The notes under the pieces are model-generated. The model did no database searches. It saw only the letters and a program-made list of their open reading frames with translations, and was not told where the DNA came from. From the NCBI GenBank assembly GCA_030620095.1, contig JAUTXW010000114.1, positions 496,001 through 560,000 on the forward strand: a DNA stretch of 64,000 bases, in the 5' to 3' direction. Shown in pieces: positions 24,600 through 35,359 of this stretch (the first letter of the stretch is position 1; every line of letters begins with the position of its first letter). A program made the translations under genes and the position numbers. This stretch comes from Kuschelorhynchus macadamiae. Its lineage: Eukaryota > Arthropoda > Insecta > Coleoptera > Curculionidae.

Positions 24600-26100
24600 A
24601 TACCAAAAGGACGTTTATAATCTGCTTTATAAACCCAAATTCGATGCAAAAACCGATGAGATAGACAAATATTTGACATCTATTTTTGTTTGTTGTCATA
24701 AACAATAGACATAGCCTACTATTAAATTATGCATTTAATTTCAGAAAATTGTCATTTATTTCCGTGTTTCTGAGAAAAAGTGCATACTATTATATATTTT
24801 TGAAAAAGTAAAAACAAAAACAAATTTTATAGTCTATAAATGTACAGGATGTTCTATTTAAAAAAAATAAAGTAGGGTCCGATAACTTTTTGACCTGACC
24901 CTGTATATTAATTCCGAAGGCGGAATAGAGTTCTACGGGAAAAGTTATGTAAGAACCAGTTTTCACATTTTTGATGGGTTATCTGATAGTTGAGATACGA
25001 GGGGTGCTTGAAAATGCAACATTTTCAATTTAGCCCTGTATCTTAAAAACTAAAAGGGCTATGATAATTTTGTTAACCGCATCTTTGCTTTTACGAAAGT
25101 ATTATACTGTATAGTATTGAAATGTTTGATTCATTCTTAGTTAAATTTATTGCTATTTTGATATGGGAGGTTAGTGCTCGGGAAAAACAGTGGTGTATTC
25201 GGAGTTATGTAATGAAAATATGTGTGTAAAAATTAATAATTTAGGTTAAATTAACGGCAGATCAATATAGTAATTTTCTGCTAACGAAATTATACTTACC
25301 GTTTATATTTAAATAAACTATTGATTTTTAGGTATACAATATGGTATATGAAAAGTGGGACAAGGACTTGACTAATAACAAAAATTCAAAACTTCAACTA
25401 AACGCTCAGTTCCACTTAAAAAGATTGCTACCAAAGAAACTGAATAAAATAGGAGGGGATACATCACATGTATTATGCCTGCACAGTATAATCAATGACC
25501 TTGTTGACTTGTTAATGTAACCATGTTTTCAGATGCACCTAATTTGTTTAATGTCAGTTACAATAGCAATTAGAAATGGCCCGTTAAAAGAAATACATGT
25601 TTATTTTCTATTTTCGTGTGTTCGAGAGACGTGAGTAATCTAATTACTTATGTCTATTTTTAATATTTGCAACAGCCACATTTGCAGTTACAACAATAAA
25701 ATACTGGACTTTTAAAGGTACTTTTTGTTTCTTTTTAGAATATAAAAATGCAAAGACTTATTCAGAAGGAATTATATTGGATTATATAAGGCGGCCCAAA
25801 AAAGTGTGACGTGCCCCATATATATTTGGGTGTCTTCTATGGTTGTCCACATAAACCTAAAATTTTATTGAAATCGGTTGGCTGACATAGGGTTCTAAAT
25901 CATACAGGGTCTCGGAAATTAACTGTTAAACTCACCAAAATTTAAAGAGCTTTATTTTTCTAATATAATTTATAAACAAACAATAACAGACCAAGCAATT
26001 TATTAGACATGATAGGCAAGAAATAAGAAGAGAAAACTATTTTTGGGTTTTTCGACACAGTTATAACACAAATTAAACTATCAAAAAAAAATTATCTATT
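24600..26100. other. Mostly noncoding AT-rich stretch with short repeat termini
   Basis: TACAGGATGTTCTATTTAAA (24842) and GACCCTGTATA (24896-24906) look like the two ends of a tiny mariner-derived remnant. A 59-codon open frame at 25341-25519 (plus; MVYEKWDKDLTNN, LKRLLPKKLNKIGG) follows a TTTTTAG and could be an exon or TE piece; no family recognised. Confidence 0.35.
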
Positions 26101-26109
26101 TTACTTTTC

Positions 26110-27090
26110 AGGGGAAAGTTTACCTCCGTCTTCGCAAAACTAAAAGCAGTATATTGCTTATATGTTATATCAGAAATACTATTTATATGGAAAAGGTTAA
26201 GTTAAATTATGTTCAAAATTACGATCATAAGCCACTTGTTTGGTGGAGATACATTGATGACATTTGTATCTATGAACATGATCAACATTTAAATGAGTTT
26301 CTAAATCATACTAACACCAAAGAACTAAAAATTAAACAGACTAACAACTTCCATTTTTAGATATACTGATTTAAAAAGACATACACAGTTTTGAATACAA
26401 AAGTGTACAGAGAACGCTTACACACAAACAAGTAGTTACATTTTTTGTCAAATCATGAAAAGTCTAATTTTGTTGAAGAAAAAATTTTATAAAAGATGTT
26501 TAAATCAAAATAAGTACCCTAATGATTTCATATAAAAATGTTTTTATAAATTTGAGAATCCAAAAGTTAAACATATCCAAAACAGACCAATTACAAACCT
26601 CTTTATACCATGCATACCTAACTTATCACATAAGATATAAATGTTATTTATAGAATTCGGTATCATTGCAATAAATTTTACATAGGTGAAACCTGTAGGC
26701 CATTAGCCAAAAAAAATTAAAAGAACACCAAACTTACATAACAAATAGGGAATTTCAAAAATCAAACATTTACCAACATGCATTAGATACCAATCATAAA
26801 ATTAATTGTTCAGTTAATTTTAGCAAGACATGGTTAAATTTGCTAAATACTGAATTAAAAAAGGACACCCCAAAATAAAATAAATTAAAATGAACATACT
26901 CTAAATACACCTTTTTTTTTCAACTTATTTCAACATCTAAAGTAATATCTTTAAATTAACATTCATTGACATTCTGCCAGAGATAAGCCATTTCGGTTTT
27001 ATTTCTGATACAAAACATAACTAATATACTGCTTTTAGTTTTGCTGAAGACGGGGGTAGACTTTCCCCCAAAACGTCCAAAAAAAATTAG
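26110..27090 (+). pseudogene. Penelope-like element, second lineage, internally deleted
   Basis: Plus strand. 26154-26380 reads KPLVWWRYIDDICIYEH, the RT motif with YIDD, then FLD. 26390-26480 gives KVYRERLHTNK...LHFLSNHE. 26640-26870, with frameshifts, gives a GIY-YIG relic (FYIGET then RPLAKK..KEHQTYITNREFQKS, HALDTNHKINCSV). The 3' end has a hammerhead-like motif (27038-27083). The 5' end (26110-26160) carries the same terminal sequence in inverted orientation, so the element is bracketed by inverted termini. Sequence differs from the PLEs at 13 kb and 58-61 kb, indicating another subfamily. Confidence 0.75.
27038..27083 (+). ncRNA. Hammerhead-ribozyme-like motif, second PLE lineage
   Basis: TTTTG (27039-27043) - CTGAAGA (27044-27050) - C - GGGGG...CCCCC stem (27052-27069) - AAAAC (27070-27074) - GTC (27075-27077) - CAAAA (27078-27082). 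Stem I (TTTTG/CAAAA) is perfect and different in sequence from the other PLEs. The GAAA box is AAAA here, i.e. the G12 position is changed, so this copy is probably inactive. Confidence 0.5.
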
Positions 27091-27600
27091 ATTTTTTTAG
27101 TCTCGTTCTTCGGGTACCTTCATAGTAGACACAAAATTAACGAGTGCAGTCTGTTAACACTTTTGCACTTTTTCGCTGATGACTCACAAATTTATTTGTC
27201 TTTTAAGCCGAAAGAAATTTTAGAGGGTCCCGCCTAAAAGTTAGGTTTGCAAAAAGTTCTTGCATAAAAACACAGCAAAATAACAATAAAAAGTTAGTAA
27301 CGTATCTATCTTACCTGCAAAATTTGAGACTTTTGTCAAAATATGGTAGAAAAATGTATTTTTATTTTAAATTTTGGAAAGTGGCATTAAAAACACTTGA
27401 TTCTTGGACCTTAATTTTTTCCCATTTTTTTTAACTTTGTTGACTTAACAGAATGTTAGCAAAACTTAAATTAAAGTGTGTATTTTTAATAAATTTTTTG
27501 CCTAAATGAATTCCTTATTTGTTTTTAAATTTCATTTATTATTAAGGTAATATATATTAATTTATTTTTTTTAAATATAAAATTAAAAGACCTTTATTTC
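27091..27600. other. Noncoding AT-rich stretch
   Basis: No gene seen; T-rich runs and a short 'ctcgttcttcgggtacc' segment at about 27103. Confidence 0.4.
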
Positions 27601-27604
27601 CATT

Positions 27605-28935
27605 TCTATATTGTCAAATCTACAAGCCGATCATATTACTGCAGAAAACAAGAAAGTCTTGGACTTTTCACATAAATGTTTATGCCAGTTTAGGGTACTA
27701 TCCAGGATGACTCCCAGATACTGGACCTCTTTAGACAGACCGAGCTGCGTACCGAACAAAAAAGGTGGTCTTACGTTGACCAGCTTCCTTTTTCTGGTGA
27801 AAAGTACCAGCACGGTTTTTGTGGCGTTTACAGAGAGTGCGTTATCTGTGCACTATCTTTTTACTAGTCTTAATGCAGCCTGCATGATTTCACACAGGTC
27901 GTTTTCAAATTTTCCTGTTAGCAGAATAGTGATGTCGTCTGCATAACCGGTTGTGTAGAATCCTTATTCATTAAGATTCTTAATGGAGCTCTTGACTACA
28001 GTGTTTCAGAGAAGCGGAAATAGCACGCCACCATGAGGGCAGCCTCTATCCACAAGCGCTCTCATTGCGGTGTCTCCCGATTTTCGTTCGATTGTTCTGT
28101 TCTTTAGCAGACAGCCAATACAGCCAATAATGGTTGGGTTTACGCTATGCCTGGTCAGATCCAGTTCTAAACTTCTGCAGGTCGCTTTGTCGAAAGCGCC
28201 TTCTATGTCTAGGAAAGCTCTTAGAGCCGACTGCTGATAGACAGATGTTCATACCTAATCAGAGCTTACAGCTTAATTACAGAGCCTTTCCAGTGTCTTC
28301 ATAAGAAATTAAGTTAGGCTGATGGATCTGTAAGATTTTGGGTGGGAATAGTCGTCTTTTCCAGGCTTAAGGATAAAGGCGAACCTTACCTCTCTCCATT
28401 TCATAGGTATATAGCTTAGGGCTAGGCATGCCTTGAATACAAATTTTAGGTGTCTGATAACAACCTCCAGACCCCACCGAAGCATATTCGAGAAAACGCT
28501 GTCAGATCCCGCGGACTTAAATTGTTTAAAGGTATTGATTGCCCAAGCTATCTTGCCTTTCGTCACTACTGTGTTAATAACCTCCCAGTTTGCTCCTATG
28601 GCCACTGGATGATCATCAAGCCACACAGGGCCTTCGGTGATATCGATAACTTGGCATTCAAGAAAGTGGGTTTCCAGTAGTATTTTTGTCATGTCTTCGG
28701 AGGTAACGATGTAAGTTCCGTTGCTCTTGTTTAGACTTCTCGGCTGCATAGCAGGATCTTTAAAGAGGACCTTCTTAAGCCTCGTGGCCGATGACGTATT
28801 TGAGACGTCGTTGCAGAAGTTCCTTCAGGCTGTTCTTCTCTTAGCCCTCAGTTTCTTTTTAAAAATCCTCAGATGTTTTTATAATCTTATCAGTTTTGGG
28901 TTCTTTTAGCCACATTGAAAGCCTTCCTTGTATCT
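27605..28935 (-). pseudogene. R1-like LINE reverse transcriptase, minus strand
   Basis: Minus strand from 28935 down: RSLNKSNGTYIVTSEDMTKILLETHF (28700s), SAGSDSVFSNMLRWGLE, YIPMKWREVRFAFILKPGKDDYSHPKSYRSISLT (the KPGK...YRPISL block; 28309-28749 is open), then in shifted frames RAFLDIEGAFDKA, a GCPHGGVL block, GYADDITILLTGKF with the catalytic YADD (about 27905-27960) and a NATKT..VLFTRKRK..LGVILDSTLNWHKH block (27631-27813 open). The block order and wording fit the R1/LOA group. Several stops and shifts; no endonuclease or 3' UTR identified. Confidence 0.8.
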
Positions 28936-28974
28936 CTTCTGAGTTTCTTCATTTCCCCGTCCCACCCAGCCTGG

Positions 28975-29395
28975 AACCTATGCTAGAACCTTAGTTTCCT
29001 TTACATTTATAATATGGTCAAGTTGGCTCATGTTCCTTAAATCTAGTTGGTATTGAGCGTCATGTTTCTCCCACATAGACTTCTCCACAGGAGCAAAGAA
29101 TTTTATATACTCCTTCTGTTTGAAAAGGTACAATACTTTTCGGGGATCGCAAGCATTGTCCAATCTTGTTATGTGTATTGAGGATTGTACGTATATTAGA
29201 CCGCCAGCCGAATTAATCTTCTTGTTACGGTGGCTCCGCATCATTTTCATTTCGCGGAGTTGGATTACTATATCTTTTAGTTGAACGCGTAATGTCCTCA
29301 ATGCAATAGCCATTCCTTCTCAGGGTTTCGGTCAGTTTCGATATTTCCGATGTCAGAGAACCTTGATCAGAAGTCGAAATGGCTCTAAATACTAG
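28975..29395 (-). pseudogene. Penelope-like element C-terminal fragment
   Basis: The minus-strand frame 28978-29313 begins MAIALRTLRVQLKDIVIQL (the segment before the linker in this PLE family) and contains ITRLDNACDPRKVLYLFKQKEY, a frame-shifted reading of the GIY-YIG lead-in also present at 13084, then LDHIINVKETKVLA. It abuts the R1-like relic and lacks the RT domain. Confidence 0.65.
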
Positions 29396-30263
29396 TGAAT
29401 TAATAACAGATTTCTTTTGTACTATATTTTGTAATAAAACTCGCCTGTACTACTTAGTTGTTTATAGCAAATAAGTTTATAAATACTAAAACAAGGATGA
29501 TTTTTATAGTCTAACATGCAGCGCGTGAACCACGTTGTAAAAAAAAACAATAACTAAGGACAAATTTAAAACCTTACAAGATGATAATTAACTCGGCAGC
29601 CAGAACAAATTGCAATAATTATCGCAAATTGTCACAGGTTCAGCTGTTAGAGTCATAGTGTTCTTTAATTTAATTATAGTAAATATATTTTTGTAGCTTT
29701 CATGGGGCAAAGCTCGAAGTAGATTTTACTCGGACGCGGATCAAAGATTTCTCTTGACACTTATTAGTAAATATTTTGTTTCTTACATACTACTAGATTA
29801 ATTAAGCTTCACATGTTTGTTTACTTTTTCTCTACTAGGCCAATGGACTTTAAAAAAGAAAATGGTGGCAAGGCAAAAAAATCTTATTTTTATTCCAATA
29901 CCGTTTTTAATTTAATTAATATAATTTGTCTAATGTCACCCCGCATTAGATTTTAAGATCCAACATGGCGAAAAAGTCGGAACCTTTCCTTATTTTAGGA
30001 ATGCTGAAGCGTGGCCCTATTTAGCTCCGCACATAGTCATTAAGTAACACCAAAAATCCATTCTAGCTTACGCAGTAGATAACTCATTTACGTTTGACGC
30101 CTTGAATCTCTCCGGAGACATCAATGCTCGTCGAAACTACAGTGTGACAAGCGCATGAACCTTATCAACGCCTGAAGGGTAGGGGAGAATCTCGTCAAAA
30201 ATCTTCCCGTGTCATAGGCGTGCGAAGTTATTTTAATCAGATTATTATTCATTAATATTGATG
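29396..30263. other. Noncoding stretch
   Basis: AT-rich; no gene or known repeat recognised. Confidence 0.4.
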
Positions 30264-30330
30264 GCAATAATAATAATAATATTAATAATAATAATAATAA
30301 TGATAATAATAATGATAATATCAATAAATA
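30264..30330. repeat. (AAT)n microsatellite
   Basis: Imperfect AAT/ATA trinucleotide run with GAT and ATT interruptions. The leucine-rich minus-strand frame here is an artefact of the repeat. Confidence 0.9.
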
Positions 30331-30359
30331 TCACTTTTGGACTTGACGAGATTTTGCAG

Positions 30360-31160
30360 ATTCTTACATTTTTGGGTCTCTAGACCTCGGAAAACATGTT
30401 CTCCCATTTCCATAGCTCTATTTGTCGGTCTGTCTATCTGTATGCGGCATAGCTCAAAAACTATTTATCCACTAACTTTAAAATTTGGTCAAAAACCATA
30501 GATCATAAGAGGATAAAATGGTAACATTTTGGTGAAAATCCATTAAGGCGAAACAAAATGGCGGTCTAGTGAAATATTATTACTAAGAAATACTAAGATT
30601 ATGTGGAAATTAGCTGGTAAATGTTGGTTTGAATTTAAGATGGCGAAACAAAATGGCGGCTTAATAAATAATATCACAATTTGGCCCGAAAAGACCATTT
30701 TATAGATTGATTTCAAATTTTGCCCTAGAAATAATTGTTGTATAGAGATGAACTTGTAAAATTTTGGTACGATTTCAAGAGAGCAAAACAAAATGGCGGT
30801 CAACTACAACATTTATAAACATGGAAAAAAATCAATATTTTTCGTATCTTCCTATTCTAGCGTCCCTAGGTCCCAAAAAAAAATTTCTTTTGATCTGTCT
30901 GTCTATTTGTCTCTTTGTTAATTTGCGGCATCGCTAAAAATCTACTTGCAATATTAAGTTTAAATTTTTGTCAGACATTAAGGATTGCATGACAGAAACC
31001 TGATAATATTTTGGTAAAATTCCAAAACGGCGGAACAAAATGGTGGCCTAGTGAAATGCTAAAAAGTATATTGCTGAAAATGTAATTAACTAATGTATCT
31101 AAAATTCGGCACAAAATTCGAGTGTTACACAGGAATGAGCCCATAACATTTTGGTTCAAG
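30360..31160 (-). repeat. Modular dispersed repeat, inverted copy
   Basis: Reverse complement of the module seen at 22960-23790. GCGAAACAAAATGGCGG-type boundaries occur near 30550, 30645, 30783 and 31030, with 'ggtaacattttggt', 'aacttgtaaaattttggta' and a 'gtctgtctatctgt' segment at the ends of submodules (30430, 30895). Noncoding. Confidence 0.75.
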
Positions 31161-31905
31161 GCGCAATTGTTCAAAAACTATTAGTTCCACAAAGCCTGGT
31201 TTTGGTGTTCGTAAAGTACTTAACAATGACTATTATTTCATCAAAGGCTTCCACCACATCGTCAAAAAATAAGGACATGCATTTTTGTAAAAGCCTAATT
31301 TTTCAGATTTTTAAGCTTTTTCTCCTGTTCTAATGATCCGATCAATGGCGATGACATTATATTATTTGTAAGTTCATTCTCTACTATTCATGTCGTTATA
31401 CCATCAAGATTACTTTATTAGTTTCGATTTTAAAAGCCAAAAACGAAGAAAATAGGATTTTTTTACATTAAATTGTTTATAACCTAAGTTGATACCTAGT
31501 CGCAAGTGGAAAACATAAAGAATATTACTGTGAACTATCTTGTGTATGATGATGATGGCACTCAGATTCTGGTTAGTATTTTTGGCAAAAAACGACTATT
31601 TTTTTGCTCTATTGATTGGTGTAAAAATCAATCAATCTCTCTCTAGCTCATTGATATTTATGACAAGGTTTTTGTTTGATTGTTTTGTTTGATTCACTCA
31701 GTCATCTTCAAAGATAAATATATCAGCGCGTATATTTAGAGGAAAGAGAAAGCGATGTCTTTGAAATTGAAAAGTGTACATAGTATTCCATTTCAAATAA
31801 ATTATTTTTGTTATATTTTCGGCTTCTCACGTATATATTTTTTGACAAAGGAAAGTAAAAATTTTATTGAAAATATATATAAATTTTGTTAGAAAACTTT
31901 TACCA
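31161..31905. other. Noncoding stretch
   Basis: No gene seen. AT-rich with short CT-rich and TTTGATTG repeats near 31640-31700. Confidence 0.4.
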
Positions 31906-31909
31906 CTTT

Positions 31910-32826
31910 GTACAGGGTGTTCCAACAATAATGGCCATCGGCGAATATCACAGAAAGGAAATTATTTCCTTTGCTGTTACGTTCTGTAGCGGTAATTTTT
32001 TGTACTTTCTTGGTGAAAGCGGCCACGACAAATCATTGGAAAATATTTTCAAATTCAAAGAATTGCCGCTAGGAGTATAACAGAAACTTTTCATTATATC
32101 GACGAGAGCCATTACACAAGTAATAAACTATTACGATCGTTATCACATCATAAATAAATTAAATATAATCAATTCCAAACACTCACCACTTGCCCTAATA
32201 TTGCCTAATATTCCAAATTTGTCATTGCTTTACCAACATTTCCAAAAAGTTAAATCATTATCGACACATGTCTCATCAATGTAAACTATGTTACCACCCT
32301 CCTCTCTATAATTTCGAATTGCTCTTGTATATTTATAGCGCCAATGTAAAACTTCGGGTCTCTCCAAAAGAATCTTTCGTTTATTTTGGCACTTACGAAA
32401 AAAAAAGCCATTGGCCTTCAACAACATCCTTAATTTTTCGCGACTATAAGTGAAATACATTGTTTCTTGCAATTTAAGGAGAAGCTTTCTGAGTGAAGGC
32501 GCAGTTTTTAGTTTTAAATAAAATTTGTTTATTGTTTGCCTAATGAAAATCATCAAAATCCTTTTTGAGAGATAAACGGGTTTTCTTGTTGGGTGGTGAT
32601 GGGTGTATCTCACCTGGACGTTCCGTTTGCCTCTTTTCATCTTCTTTGTGAATTTTGCTCACGGTGTATTGAGAAACCCCAGTATATAGAGCGACGCGAT
32701 CGATTTTCCTTTTTAAAGGTTATTTAAAATTCTCGCTTCCTCATCGCAAACTCTATAAACATTGGCTATAATTTCTCTGGACTGGCCAGCAAGAAGTTTT
32801 CTCTTTAAAAAGATATTTCTTTCCAT
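31910..32826 (-). pseudogene. Tc1/mariner (IS630-type) transposase relic
   Basis: Terminal-repeat-like TACAGGGTGTTCCAACAATAA at 31911. Minus-strand coding from about 32826: MERNIFLKRKLLAGQSREIIANVYRVCDEEA (N-terminal helical region, truncated or shifted at about 32715), a TGVSQYTVSKIHKE helix-turn-helix piece, then the open stretch 32230-32640 with FRKCQNKRKILLERPEVLHWRYKY and IVYIDETCVDNDLTFWKCW; 'YIDET' carries the first catalytic Asp. The rest of the DDE domain is missing, and the right terminal repeat was not located. Confidence 0.75.
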
Positions 32827-32829
32827 AAT

Positions 32830-34440
32830 TCAAAAAGAAATTATTGTAAAAAATATATAAGCTTCAATAAATAATTAAAACCTAAAAATATGTCTGTAAA
32901 TAGGTATGAAATTTGCATGTATATACTCACTCACTATATTCATTAATTAAAACTAAAGAAATGCACCAAAAAGCGAGTCGAGTCTATCATTCAATATAAA
33001 ATAACTAAACAATCGGAAATAATTAACTAACAAGTAAAATTAACAAAACAACTAATTAATCCTTATTAATAAAACAGAGTTTTTTTTATTTAACGTCAAT
33101 TGGAACGGCGAAAAAACTTCTCCCCCCATAAAATATTTCAAACAATTGGAAATGGGCGTAAATATTTAATTTTTTTTTATCACCTTTTGTGTGTGCTCTT
33201 CCATATCTTTGTGAAAAGTCTTCAACCACAAGTTCTACAAGTTCCACATTATTGCAAGTATTTTCCCAAGTTCTCCAAATGGCCAAGATTATTACTAATT
33301 ATACACACAAGAAAATAAAAAAAACAGGCAATACCCACATACACAAATAAAACTTAAGTCGGTATTATAAATATTAATTAGTAATTAATTTTTCTTATTT
33401 CGGTGACACCACTGATCAGAAAATCGGACATCAGACCCCGGCAAGTTCATAATTCAAACCAAGCCTCGAATAACGATCTTTTATGGTCGTCTTTTCAACG
33501 CCATCCGCGCCGACCACGGCTATCTCTCTCTGACAATGACTGCTTATTGAACGGGCCGGAGTTTGGGAAATCTTGACTGATATACTATCGATACCGATCA
33601 ATATATTTTTACTATTTTTATTTCAATTCGTGATGCAGTAAAAATATAAATTTTGAACGGACCACTTATATAGAAAAACGGAAGGAAGTTTTTTGTCCGC
33701 ATTCTTTCTATCCAAGTTCATTCAGTTGCTAGACTGCATGTTATTTCGTGCGGTAACTTCCGACTCGCAAACGGGAGCGAGACGCGGCGTTTGCAATCAC
33801 TAAATATTAGAAGGGATCTTTTAGTGAAAAGAGGAACATTGAATTTGGTTGTTAATCTTTGGGGTTGAAATTTGATACAGGCCAGCTTGAGATAAAGTTT
33901 CTAGGAGTAAGCATACGTTTTAATGTAAAACAAACTTATTCCTACAAAAACCTGAACAACTAAATCAAAGACGATGACGACGCTAAATATTATTTTAATC
34001 AAAAATTAATTAAAACTTTAAACCTATTAACTTATACAGGAAGAGGAACACTTTTTGCTTTTTGAGATACTTGTATGTACGGGGTGAGTTATTATATTAT
34101 GACACCCACCTACAAAGTTATTTATTAACAAAGATAGAGAAAAAGTGTAAATACAAAAAGTCTAGGGTAAGAATTTTTTTAAATTTAATGGAATACCCTT
34201 TATATGGTTTTTAATTATGAAAGGCCATTGTCTACTGGTTTCAAAAATATATAATGCAACATTGCTTGTCTTCGCTAATAAACCCTGTAGGTAGATGTCA
34301 AATATAATAATTAGATAATTAAAAAGATGCTAAATAATTTCTTCTTACTAAACACATCGTAAAAAAACGGGTCTTTCATAATCAACAAAATTTGGCGGAA
34401 ACAATGCAAATAGCAAATTATCTTTGGCAAAAGTCTGCAG
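32830..34440. other. Noncoding stretch with a GC-richer core
   Basis: No gene recognised. 33410-33560 and 33700-33800 are noticeably GC-richer than their surroundings (for example 'tccgactcgcaaacgggagc') and may be pieces of an unknown repeat. 34078 has a CGGGGTGAGTTATT mariner-like terminus. Confidence 0.35.
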
Positions 34441-34443
34441 TCG

Positions 34444-34690
34444 CTACTCTCGTCTAACGGTTTCCTCAACATACTTGACAACATTGCGCGTTAATTTCTC
34501 GGATGGATGTAGGCTTTGAGGGGAGCCTGAACGTTGCCGTGTCTTGTTCGATCTACTGCTATATTGTAACACATATAAATTTTGTTTTCTTTCACTTTTG
34601 TAGACAAAAGACGAACGATTCAGCAGGGAGATTCCCGTTAAGCTCTTTAACATATTGGTTTTACCCAACCCAATAAAGAATCCCTTCTTT
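34444..34690 (-). CDS. Possible terminal exon of an unrecognised gene
   Basis: Minus strand: a good polypyrimidine-CTAG acceptor (about 34691) opens an 81-codon frame ending in TAG at 34444. Sequence: AKKGFFIGLGKTNMLKSL...GSPQSLHPSEKLTRNVVKYVEETVRRE. Composition is protein-like (charged C-terminal helix) rather than AT drift. It does not match the missing last exon of the P450 in phase or motif. It could be a host exon or an unknown TE. Confidence 0.3.
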
Positions 34691-34839
34691 GCCTAGAAAA
34701 ATAATATATACTATTATTATAAAGAAATTCCATATTAATATATGCAAAATTAAATAGGATCTTTCTTTACTATGCCTAATAAAAGGAAGGATTAATACCA
34801 AGGCTAGTTCCGGGTAAAAAAAATATAACCATTATTGTA

Positions 34840-35245
34840 TTGTCTTTTAAAATATTTTAGTAGCCATTTGGTTTTACCATATTGGATTCTTACCACTATT
34901 TTACTAGTTTCAATTTATGTCACTCTTGAGATTTTGGAAAACACATAAAATCAGTTGAATAAATAGTTTCCAAGACTGATTTATTTACATTTTGTTAGGC
35001 CTCCATTTTGTTACGCCATGTTGAATTTGTACAAAAGTTTTACCAGTTTTACCCTATTTCACATTTAATTTTTAGGCAAAAGCCAATTGAATAAGAACGT
35101 TTTTTTGTGTACATTTTTGAAATATTTTATTAGTTCATTCCCATGTGACACACTGAGCAAACATGGAGGTAAATCTAAAAATTAGTTTATTAGTAAGAAT
35201 TTTTTTTAACATTTTACTAGACTGAAATTTTATTCCGGTTTCTAC
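34840..35245 (+). repeat. Modular dispersed repeat copy
   Basis: GTAGCCATTTGGTTTTACCATATTGGATT (34860) followed by 'accactattttactag', then GGCCTCCATTTTGTTACGCCATGTTGAATT (34998) and 'aaaagttttaccag', plus two further degraded modules. The spacing of the two clearest modules is about 140 bp. Confidence 0.7.
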
Positions 35246-35359
35246 TAAAACTTGTTTGTTTTCTTCAAATTTCGGAATTATTTTTCTGTCTAAATATCTA
35301 GCTGTAATATATAAAAAGAGAATGACAATATTTCGAATTTCTTCGTAATATCGTGATCT

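Noticed and set aside
30121..30324. Leu-rich minus-strand ORF
   Set aside because: Produced by the (AAT)n microsatellite.
34444..34690. Missing last exon of the right P450
   Set aside because: Joining it in phase to the heme exon gives GKEGILYWVG-stop, not the conserved helix L sequence.
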